Assembly: GCF_011320115.1 (NCBI RefSeq) | Contig: NZ_JAANOZ010000001.1 | Location: 248,001-312,000 of the forward strand | From: Croceibacterium segetis | GTDB taxonomy: Bacteria; Pseudomonadota; Alphaproteobacteria; Sphingomonadales; Sphingomonadaceae | Direction: 5' to 3' | Length of the DNA stretch: 64,000 nucleotides | Shown here: positions 1-6,620 of the stretch, one piece after another | Layout: every line of letters starts with the position of its first letter | How positions within the stretch are numbered: position 1 is the first letter of the stretch | Made by a program: the position numbers and the translations under genes | Notes under the pieces: generated by a model | The model's database searches: none | What the model saw: the letters and a program-made list of their open reading frames with translations, nothing else | Told to the model about the DNA's origin: nothing

Positions 1-80
1 GCCGGAGGTTGTTGAGCTGGCCCGGGGCCAGCCAAGGCCAGGGCCAGAGCTCCCAACCCCCCTGTGATGGCTTTGCGCAT
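1..80 (-). CDS. partial secreted protein (N-terminus only)
   Basis: An ATG at 78-80 on the minus strand follows AAGAGGGG with good spacing and opens 26 codons that run off the left edge. The peptide begins MRKAITGG and continues as a Leu/Ala/Gly-rich hydrophobic stretch ending near PAQQPP. This looks like a Sec signal peptide with cleavage near GPGPAQ. Nothing of the mature protein is in the window, so no function can be given. The next gene to the right runs in the same direction and ends 49 bases upstream. Confidence 0.5.
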   Translation of the reverse strand, partial: MRKAITGGLGALALALAGPGPAQQPP

Positions 81-129
81 TCGAATCCCCTCTTGACCAG
101 ATCCTTGTTGCGCCGCCACCGCTCGATTG

Positions 130-684
130 TCAGCCGTTAATAGCCTTCGCGTGAAGCTGTGGGTTCAGCGCGGCAATGTGGTTCAGCCAGGCGCGCGGCT
201 TGCGCAGAAGCTCCTTGGGAAAATCGACCTTGAGCCCGGCCATTTGCGCGATCTTCCCGACAAAGTGGATGCAGTTGTTGTGGTCGAGGTCGTAGAATTT
301 GCCTGGGTGCTTGTCCCAGAAATCGACCTCGGCGCGCATCTCGTGATAGGTCGCGTCGTCAACCGTCACCGCAAAATGACGGTTGGTCTTGGCGATCCAC
401 TTGGGTTCCTCGATCCAGATTTCGCCTTCGACCGGCCCGGAGAGAATCGCCGGCGTGACGTGCCTGGCGGTGAACCCGAAATTCTCATCGATCTTCTGCC
501 CGGTGGCGTCGAGCGTGCCGTGGAAGATTACGAACGTGTGCGGATAGCGGCCGAAGAACATCGATCCGTTGAAGCTGCGAAACTCCACCTCGACCTTGGC
601 ACAGGCCGGCTGGGTGAAGGCCACCAGCGCGAGGAATGAAAGCACCAGGCGGAGGCAAAGAGTCCAAACGGTGCGCAAGGTCAT
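130..684 (-). CDS. exported protein, possible permuted papain-fold (LRAT/NlpC-P60-like) enzyme
   Basis: 184 residues with an ATG start and a clear signal peptide (hydrophobic residues 5-24, Ala-x-Ala-type site near TQPACAK). The mature part has a His in YPHTFVIF (residue 49) and a late Cys in HNNCIHFV (residue 138). His before an N-C-x-H-F-V Cys motif is the circularly permuted order seen in LRAT/YiiX-type members of the NlpC/P60 superfamily, which act on acyl or amide bonds. That assignment is inference from motif order; I do not recognise a named family. It lies between a truncated exported protein and a MATE transporter on the same strand. Confidence 0.75.
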   Translation of the reverse strand: MTLRTVWTLCLRLVLSFLALVAFTQPACAKVEVEFRSFNGSMFFGRYPHTFVIFHGTLDATGQKIDENFGFTARHVTPAILSGPVEGEIWIEEPKWIAKTNRHFAVTVDDATYHEMRAEVDFWDKHPGKFYDLDHNNCIHFVGKIAQMAGLKVDFPKELLRKPRAWLNHIAALNPQLHAKAING

Positions 685-693
685 CGGCCTGCG

Positions 694-2064
694 TTAGGCA
701 ATCGTTGTCGCGCTCGCAACCGCCGGACGGCCGTCAAGCGAACGCAACAGCGACGGGACGTACAAACCGAGCGATCCGGCGCGAAACAGGTAGCTGGAGC
801 AGAGGGCCACCCACACCCCGAGGTTGCCGAGCGGTCGCAGCGCGAAGTCGGTGGCCAGGTAGAGCAGCGTCGCGACCACCCCGGCGTTACGAAGCGCGCG
901 GCCGCGAGTGGCCCCGATGAAGATCCCGTCGAGCATCCAGCTTGGCATGCCGATCAGCGGGATCACCGCCGCGAAAGGCAGGAAATCATGCGCGGTGGCG
1001 CGGATCGCCGGGTCGGTGGTGACGAAGTCTATCGTCGGACCGCCCAGGCTCCAGAACAGCAGCGCGAGCGCAAGACCGGACACGAACGAGAATTCGAACG
1101 TCAGCCGCGCGGCGCGGACGAATTGCGGCCGCGAGCGAGCACCGATCGCCTGGCCGATGCGCGATTCCGCGGTGAAGGCGAAAGCGTCGAGGATGAATGC
1201 GGCAACGCTGACGAACTGCATCAGCACGTGATTGGCCGCGAGGTTCACCGCCCCCAGCCGCGCGCCGGCATTGGCGAACCAGGCGAACAGGATCAGCAGC
1301 GCGATGGTGCGGATCATCAGGTCGCGATTGATCGCGAATAACCGCGTCATGGCCTCGCCGGCAAACGGCGCCGCTCGCCCCGCCTTGCGCGCCAGGGTGA
1401 GGGGACTTGCGCCGGAAACGCGCGTCACCAATGCCAGACCGGTAAATAGCGCGACCCACTCGGCGCCCGAGGTGCCGAAACCGACGCCCGCCGCGCCCAT
1501 GCCCAGGCCGAAGACCAGCGCCACGTCGAAAGCGACGTTTGCCAGGTTCATCACCAGTTGCAGGCCGAGCGCGGCGCTTGTCCGGCCGAGTCCGAACAGC
1601 CAGCCATTGATCGCAAACACCGCCAACGAGGCGGGCGCCCCGATGAACCGTGCGGTCACGAAGGCGCGCGCCTGTTCGGTGACGGTTTCACCCCCGGCGA
1701 ACACCGCGAGAGCGATCTCGCGCAAAGGCCACATCAGCACCAGCAGGACCAGCCCGATCGCGCCGCCCGCGGCGAGACCGCGCACCAGAAGCGCTTCGAT
1801 CTCGCCCTGATCGCCCGCTCCGGCGGCTTGCGCGGTGAGCCCGGTCATGCCCATTCGCAGGAAGCCGAAGGTCCAGAAGACGAGATTGATGGTCGTCGCC
1901 CCCAGCGCCACGCCGGCGAGCGCGGCAGCATCCCCGGTGCGCCCGATTACGAGGGCGTCGACCACTCCGACGAGCGGGATCGAGGCCTGGCCGAGCATGA
2001 TCGGCCAGGCCTGCGCGAATATCGAGGCGCGGTTCAGCGTATGCGGAGTGACGGCTTCGGACAT
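694..2064 (-). CDS. MATE family efflux transporter (DinF-like)
   Basis: 456 residues from an internal ATG. The frame extends to a TTG at 2100, but the peptide before MSEAVTPHTLNR looks non-coding and the family starts shortly before the first membrane helix. About twelve hydrophobic segments are visible. The first contains the IMLGQASIPLVGVVDALVIGR stretch typical of the MATE/DinF group, with AALAGVALG and GLTAQAAGAGD following, the usual helix 2-3 signature. MATE proteins export cationic or organic substrates using H+ or Na+; the substrate here is unknown. It follows the CFA-synthase gene by about 43 bases on the same strand and may be cotranscribed with it. Confidence 0.9.
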   Translation of the reverse strand: MSEAVTPHTLNRASIFAQAWPIMLGQASIPLVGVVDALVIGRTGDAAALAGVALGATTINLVFWTFGFLRMGMTGLTAQAAGAGDQGEIEALLVRGLAAGGAIGLVLLVLMWPLREIALAVFAGGETVTEQARAFVTARFIGAPASLAVFAINGWLFGLGRTSAALGLQLVMNLANVAFDVALVFGLGMGAAGVGFGTSGAEWVALFTGLALVTRVSGASPLTLARKAGRAAPFAGEAMTRLFAINRDLMIRTIALLILFAWFANAGARLGAVNLAANHVLMQFVSVAAFILDAFAFTAESRIGQAIGARSRPQFVRAARLTFEFSFVSGLALALLFWSLGGPTIDFVTTDPAIRATAHDFLPFAAVIPLIGMPSWMLDGIFIGATRGRALRNAGVVATLLYLATDFALRPLGNLGVWVALCSSYLFRAGSLGLYVPSLLRSLDGRPAVASATTIA

Positions 2065-2107
2065 CGGCGCGCTCGTCGCACGGCCGCCGCCAGTGCGCAA
2101 CTTGCGC

Positions 2108-3352
2108 TCATTCGCCGAGCAACCGGCGCTCCTCTTCCTCGAAGTAGCCGCGCATCAGCGGCAGCGCGTGGCGGTTGCGGGCGTACTGAATCTGGTAATT
2201 GCACATTCCGCCGCTCTCGAACGCGGCGGTCGAGCCCGAGAGGTAGAACGTCCACATGCGGAAGAACCTCTCGTCGAACAGGGCGACGATCTCTTCGCGG
2301 TGATCGAGACAGCGTTGGTACCATTCGCGCAGCGTCTTGGCGTAGTGCAGCCGCAGCGTTTCGACGTCGGCCGCGATCAGCCGCATCTTCTCGCTCGCGG
2401 CCACCGTCTCGCTCAGGGCCGGGATGTACCCTCCGGGAAAGACGTACTTGTCCGTGAACGCGTCGGTGTGACTCGGCTTGCCCATGCGGCCGATGGTGTG
2501 CAGCAGCATCACGCCCTCTTCGGTCAGCAGGTTGGCGCAGGCGCGAAAGAAGGTTTCGAATTGCGGCCGGCCGACGTGTTCGAACATGCCGACCGAGACG
2601 ATCCGGTCGTAAGCCGTGCCGCGCCCGGGAAGCGCGCGGTAGTCGACCAGTTCGAAGCGCACCTTGTCCGAGACCCCGGCCTCCTTGGCGCGCTGCTTGG
2701 CGAGGGCGATCTGCTCCTCGCTCAGCGTTATGCCGTGGACCGAGACATCGTAATGGCGCGCGAGGTAGATCGCCATGCCGCCCCACCCGCAACCGATGTC
2801 GAGCACGTTCTGGCCGGGCTTTATCGCTAGCTTGGCGGCTATGTGCGCGAGCTTGGCTTCCTGCGCCTGCTCGAGCGTCATCCCCTCGCGCGGCCAGTAG
2901 GCGCAGCTGTACTGCATGTGCTCGTTGTCGAGCATCAGCTTATAGAGATCGTTGCCGATGTCGTAGTGGTGCGCGACGTTCCGCCTGGAGCTCCCCGGCT
3001 TGTTGAACGAGCGGGCGAGGAACGAGACGTGCCCGGCGATCTTGCGCCGCAGGCTCGGTTCGAGCACCTGGCCGCGCCGCTCCCAGCGGTTGTTCGCCTG
3101 GACCAGCTCGACCAGCTCCATCACGCCGCCGCGCTCCATGACGATGCGCCCGTCCATATAGGCTTCGCCCGCGCCGAGCCGAGGGTCGAGCACCACGTCG
3201 CGGCCGACCTTGTCGTCGGTGAAGCGCACGGCGACGTCGGGATAGCCGGGAGTCGGCTCACCGTAAGTGGCCGTCTCGCCCGAGGCGTAAGTAACTTTGA
3301 GCGTACCGCGCTTGATCAAGCGGGTCATCAACCGGCCGAACAATCCGCTCAT
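2108..3352 (-). CDS. cfa: cyclopropane-fatty-acyl-phospholipid synthase family methyltransferase
   Basis: 414 residues, ATG start. The N-terminal ~110 residues are the lipid-binding part of CFA synthases. RRNVAHHYDIGNDLY at ~125-140 is the family hallmark, VLDIGCGWGGMAIYLA at ~185 is the SAM-binding motif I, and SVGMFEHVG and the late GGMCNYQIQ segment are also conserved. The family transfers a methylene from SAM to cis double bonds of membrane phospholipid acyl chains. Some relatives instead methylate other lipids, so the exact product is not certain. It lies directly upstream of the MATE gene. Its 5' flank (3353-3422) shows no obvious promoter consensus. Confidence 0.93.
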   Translation of the reverse strand: MSGLFGRLMTRLIKRGTLKVTYASGETATYGEPTPGYPDVAVRFTDDKVGRDVVLDPRLGAGEAYMDGRIVMERGGVMELVELVQANNRWERRGQVLEPSLRRKIAGHVSFLARSFNKPGSSRRNVAHHYDIGNDLYKLMLDNEHMQYSCAYWPREGMTLEQAQEAKLAHIAAKLAIKPGQNVLDIGCGWGGMAIYLARHYDVSVHGITLSEEQIALAKQRAKEAGVSDKVRFELVDYRALPGRGTAYDRIVSVGMFEHVGRPQFETFFRACANLLTEEGVMLLHTIGRMGKPSHTDAFTDKYVFPGGYIPALSETVAASEKMRLIAADVETLRLHYAKTLREWYQRCLDHREEIVALFDERFFRMWTFYLSGSTAAFESGGMCNYQIQYARNRHALPLMRGYFEEEERRLLGE

Positions 3353-3422
3353 GCGATCAGACCGTTGCTTTTCATCCGGCCATGCTCAAGCGGGTTCCAC
3401 GGGGCCTTGTCAATCGCATGCG

Positions 3423-4163
3423 TCAAATCCCGGCGTACCATTGGTACCCCGCGCGGTCTTCCCAGAAGCCGCCTTTGCCGCCGCCGACGCCATCGAGGCT
3501 GGCGACCGCCTCGATCGCGTTGACATATTTGGCGTGCTTGTAGCCGAGCTGGCGTTCGATCCGCATCCGCAGCGGCGCGCCGTTGGTCACCGGCAGCGGC
3601 GCGCCGTTGAGCTGGTGGGCGACGATGGTCTGCGGGTGGAAGGCATCGATCAGGTCGATGCTCTCGTAATAGTTCGCGCCCTCGAGCATGTCGGCGCAAT
3701 GGAAGACGATAAAGCGCGCGTCCGGCTTTAGCTTCGCGGCATCGAGAAGTGTCTTGAGCTGAGGACCGGTCCACTGGCCGATCGCGCTCCAACCTTCGAC
3801 ACAATCGTGGCGCGTGATCTGGGTGCGCTGGGGCAGGGCGCGGACCTGGTCGAGGGAGAGCAGCAGCGGCCGGTCGACCAGTCCGCCCACGGCAAGCTTC
3901 CAGTCAGCGAAACCGGCGGCGGCATGGGCGGCATAACTGGCATCGCCGGGGTCGGTGGTGCCGTTGCCGCGGAAGTAGGGCGAAATGTCCTCGGGCGAGA
4001 ACTCCCGCGCCAGCGCGTTGCGCCCGGCGAGAGTGCGCTGCGCGCCGCGGTGCCAGCCTTCCGCCAGTTCGAACAGCTTCTGCATCGGCGTGCTGGCGCC
4101 GACTTTCGAGCAGCCCGCGACGAGGCCTGCGCCGAGCCCGACCAGGAGATTACGCCGCTTCAT
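3423..4163 (-). CDS. Tat-exported sulfite-oxidase-fold molybdopterin oxidoreductase
   Basis: 246 residues. The N-terminus MKRRNLLVGLGAGLVAGC combines a twin-arginine pair with a lipobox (LVAGC), so it is probably a Tat-exported, lipid-anchored periplasmic enzyme. The TRHDCVEGWSAIGQWTG segment contains the cysteine that ligates molybdenum in the SUOX/YedY(MsrP) fold, followed by the Pro- and Gly-rich region expected of the family. The start overlaps the 3' end of the cytochrome gene by 14 bases. The membrane b-type cytochrome next door is the likely electron partner, an arrangement reminiscent of MsrPQ, though the cytochrome is of a different kind. The substrate is unknown. Confidence 0.9.
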   Translation of the reverse strand: MKRRNLLVGLGAGLVAGCSKVGASTPMQKLFELAEGWHRGAQRTLAGRNALAREFSPEDISPYFRGNGTTDPGDASYAAHAAAGFADWKLAVGGLVDRPLLLSLDQVRALPQRTQITRHDCVEGWSAIGQWTGPQLKTLLDAAKLKPDARFIVFHCADMLEGANYYESIDLIDAFHPQTIVAHQLNGAPLPVTNGAPLRMRIERQLGYKHAKYVNAIEAVASLDGVGGGKGGFWEDRAGYQWYAGI

Positions 4164-4824
4164 CGAACCGCCCTCCGGTGATCATGTCGCGCAGTTGCCC
4201 GACCGGTCCCGACAGCAGCACCAGCAGCACGTGGATGACGAAAAAACCGAACACGCACCAGGCGACGATGAAGTGAAGCGACCGCGCGCTCTGCCGGCCG
4301 CCGAACACGTCGAGCAACCAGGGGAACGCCGCGTCGAACCCCGGACTGATTGCCATTCCGGTGAGGAACATCAGCGGGAGCAGGATGAACAGAACGACGC
4401 CGTACGCGAGCTTCTGGAGAAAGTTGTACTTGCCCTCGCCGTGGTTGAAATCGAACCGCAAGTGCGCGGCGATGTCGGCGCGGATCGCCGACCAGCGCCA
4501 CTCCTTGCGGTGAGGGACGATGTCGCGCCCGAGGTGCTTGTTGAACAGCGCGATCAGCAAGTAGGCGAGCAGGCCGACGACGAAGACCCAGGCGAAGAGG
4601 ATGTGCCAGTCGCGCGCCGCAGCGAGGTCGTAGTGACCTGGGATCGTCGCCCAGCCGGGGAACCGCGTCACAGCGAGCCACGCGGTGTTGGGCTGGAAGC
4701 CCCACTGGCCCCAGTAGAGCCAGGGATGCGCGTTCGATATGTTGAGCCCCGACATGAACAGGATCACCAGCGCCAGCAGGTTGATCCAGTGCCACAGCCG
4801 CGTCGACAGGCGGTGCTTCTTCAT
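4150..4824 (-). CDS. membrane b-type cytochrome (cytochrome b561/thiosulfate reductase cytochrome b type)
   Basis: 224 residues from the ATG at 4824. The frame extends further upstream, but this ATG has GGAGAGGGG upstream and overlaps the SDR stop as ATGA. RLWHWINLLALVILFMSG near the start, HILFAWVFVVGLLAYLL in the middle and a last helix with HFIVAWCVFGFFVIHVLLVLLSG give four to five helices carrying the His residues expected to ligate b hemes. The family passes electrons between the quinone pool and a periplasmic partner. Here that partner is probably the molybdo-enzyme encoded immediately downstream with overlapping ends. Confidence 0.9.
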   Translation of the reverse strand: MKKHRLSTRLWHWINLLALVILFMSGLNISNAHPWLYWGQWGFQPNTAWLAVTRFPGWATIPGHYDLAAARDWHILFAWVFVVGLLAYLLIALFNKHLGRDIVPHRKEWRWSAIRADIAAHLRFDFNHGEGKYNFLQKLAYGVVLFILLPLMFLTGMAISPGFDAAFPWLLDVFGGRQSARSLHFIVAWCVFGFFVIHVLLVLLSGPVGQLRDMITGGRFDEAA

Positions 4825-5579
4825 CCCCTCTCCTCGCGAGCGAGAAACATGACGTCCCGCGGCTGGCTTAGCAGATGCTGGCCGGAATCGACAAAGACCG
4901 TTTGGCCGCTCGCCAGCGGCCCGGTGGCGAGGAACCACGCGGCGTCGGCGACTTCCTCGGCGGTGGTGCGGCGCTCTAGCAGGTTCATCCGGTGCGAGAC
5001 TTCGGTTTCGGCCGGCGACTGGTCGTGGCTGGCAAGGATCGCGCCGGGGGCAAGGGCATAGACCCGGTCCGCCGGATCGGCCGCCATCGCCATCATCGGC
5101 ACCGTAGCGGCGAGCGCGTGCTTGCTGGTGGTATAGCTGAAGAAATCGGGGTTGGGATTGGCCAGCTTCTGGTCGGTCAGGTTGATCACTCGTCTTCCGG
5201 CTTGCGACTGGGCATGGCGCAGAAAGGCTTGCGCCATCGCTGCGGGTGCGGCGGCGTTGATTTGCATCGCTTCGCCGAAGGTGGCCGCATCGAGCATCGT
5301 CGCCGCGTCGGGGCGGAACACCGAGGCCGAGTTGACGAGAACGCGCCAGTCCTCGAGCCGATTTGCCAGCCGCCCGATCATCGCCAGCGCCGCTGCGGTG
5401 TCGGCAAGATCGCAGCTCACCACTTCCGCGCTGGGCAGCTCGGACGCCAGCGCGTTGCCCTCGGCGCGCGAGTCATGACAATGGATGACAACGTGCCATC
5501 CCCCGGCGGCGAACCGGCGAACGATGGCCTCGCCGATGCGCCGGGCGCCGCCGGTAACGAGCGCGGCGGGGCGGGCCAT
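4821..5579 (-). CDS. short-chain dehydrogenase/reductase, pteridine-reductase/FolM-like
   Basis: 252 residues. The TGGARRIG nucleotide-binding motif at residues 9-16 has the Arg-Arg typical of NADPH-using pteridine reductases (PTR1/FolM) rather than the plain TGxxxGIG of most SDRs. NSASVF at ~86, Ser in NLTDQ.. and YTTSKHAL (catalytic Tyr-x-x-x-Lys) follow. In several PTR1-type enzymes the catalytic Ser region deviates as it does here. The gene sits in a run of minus-strand genes joined by 1-4 base overlaps (YceI TGATG SDR; SDR ATGA cytochrome). A role in pterin chemistry next to a molybdopterin enzyme is tempting but is inference. Confidence 0.85.
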   Translation of the reverse strand: MARPAALVTGGARRIGEAIVRRFAAGGWHVVIHCHDSRAEGNALASELPSAEVVSCDLADTAAALAMIGRLANRLEDWRVLVNSASVFRPDAATMLDAATFGEAMQINAAAPAAMAQAFLRHAQSQAGRRVINLTDQKLANPNPDFFSYTTSKHALAATVPMMAMAADPADRVYALAPGAILASHDQSPAETEVSHRMNLLERRTTAEEVADAAWFLATGPLASGQTVFVDSGQHLLSQPRDVMFLAREERG

Positions 5580-6178
5580 CAGCCGCGCTTAGCGTCGAAA
5601 GCGAAGTTGACCGCTACCGCGTTGTCGAGATCGTTCCCATGCGAGCCGGTGCCGATGCCGAAGCCGACCCGGTCGATCGACGCGCTGCCCTCTACATGAC
5701 GTTGGGCGCCGCTGCCGCTGAGGCGAAACTCGACATCCTGCGGCATCGACATGCCGTGCAGGCTCAGTGTGCCGTGGGCGACGAAGCGGCCGTCGGGTTG
5801 AGCTTCGACCGAGCTGCTCTGATAGGTCGCCGTCGGGCCGCTGGCCGTGCCGAAAAATTCGTCGCCTTGCAGCAGCTCGTCCTTGAAGCTGTCGCCGATT
5901 GTGCCGCTGGCCAGGTCGACGTCGATCTTGATCGCGGCGGCACCCGGGTTGTCGGGATCGAAATTGATCGCACCGCCCCACTTGGCGAAGTTGACGGCGA
6001 TCGTGTCCGATCCGTTGCGCACCGCGGCGCCGAGCGTGCCGCCGGGCTGGATCGCCCAAGCCGGCGCTGTTGAGGTGGCGGCGACCGCTTGATCGGATTG
6101 GCCACCGATTAGCGGAACCGCCGCGGCGATGGCCACCACGGCCAGCGCGGCGGCGACCTTGTTGTTACGAAGCTGCAT
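5579..6178 (-). CDS. YceI family periplasmic protein
   Basis: 199 residues from ATG 6178. The open frame continues upstream but that part reads as non-coding. There is a signal peptide (hydrophobic NNKVAAALAVVAIAAAVPLIGG, Ala-rich cleavage region AVAAT). The mature part has the YceI lipocalin-like pattern: W..DP..S...F......G, a FKDELLQGDEFF segment and FVAHGTLSLHGMSMPQDVEF near the end. YceI proteins bind isoprenoid or quinone-like lipids in a beta-barrel. It is the promoter-proximal gene of the redox operon; its stop and the SDR start share one base (TGATG). Confidence 0.9.
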   Translation of the reverse strand: MQLRNNKVAAALAVVAIAAAVPLIGGQSDQAVAATSTAPAWAIQPGGTLGAAVRNGSDTIAVNFAKWGGAINFDPDNPGAAAIKIDVDLASGTIGDSFKDELLQGDEFFGTASGPTATYQSSSVEAQPDGRFVAHGTLSLHGMSMPQDVEFRLSGSGAQRHVEGSASIDRVGFGIGTGSHGNDLDNAVAVNFAFDAKRG

Positions 6179-6301
6179 GCGTCCCTCTCTCGTGAGTCCG
6201 GCGGAGTATAGCGGACCGGGGCCCGCCAATGGCAACCCCCAATGTCCGCATCCGCCTGGCAACGTGCGCCGAGGGCCGTGAACCTGCGCTGTCCGGTCGG
6301 C

Positions 6302-6565
6302 CTAGTCGGTTTTGGTAGTCGTTGTGGTGGTGGTTGAGCCGTCGCTCACGTTGGTCGAACTCGTCGTTTCGGTGTTCGCACCGTTGTCGACCTTGTCGGC
6401 CGCTTTGCCCAGAGCTTCTGCCCCCTGGTCGAGCACTTCCGATGTGTTGCTGGCGGCGTCGGCAGCCGCCGATTTCGCTGCCTCCTGGGCACTGTCCTGC
6501 GTCTGTTCGGAGCACCCGGCGAGAGCCAGTCCTGCTGCGAGAGTGGCGGCCATGACGATGCGCAT
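6302..6565 (-). CDS. small lipoprotein with Thr-rich tail
   Basis: 87 residues, ATG start. The N-terminal hydrophobic segment ends in LALAGC, a lipobox, so Cys17 is the probable lipidation site. The rest is a low-complexity Ala/Asp/Gln-rich amphipathic helix followed by a run of seven Thr (TTTTTTTKTD). Such Ala-rich small lipoproteins are common in sphingomonads and have no assigned role. It stands alone between the YceI operon and nadE, with 123 and 55 bases of non-coding DNA on either side. Confidence 0.75.
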   Translation of the reverse strand: MRIVMAATLAAGLALAGCSEQTQDSAQEAAKSAAADAASNTSEVLDQGAEALGKAADKVDNGANTETTSSTNVSDGSTTTTTTTKTD

Positions 6566-6620
6566 GCGAAATCTCCCCGTGGTTGATCGGTAGGAAAACG
6601 GCCGCCCGCGCAGCTAGTTC

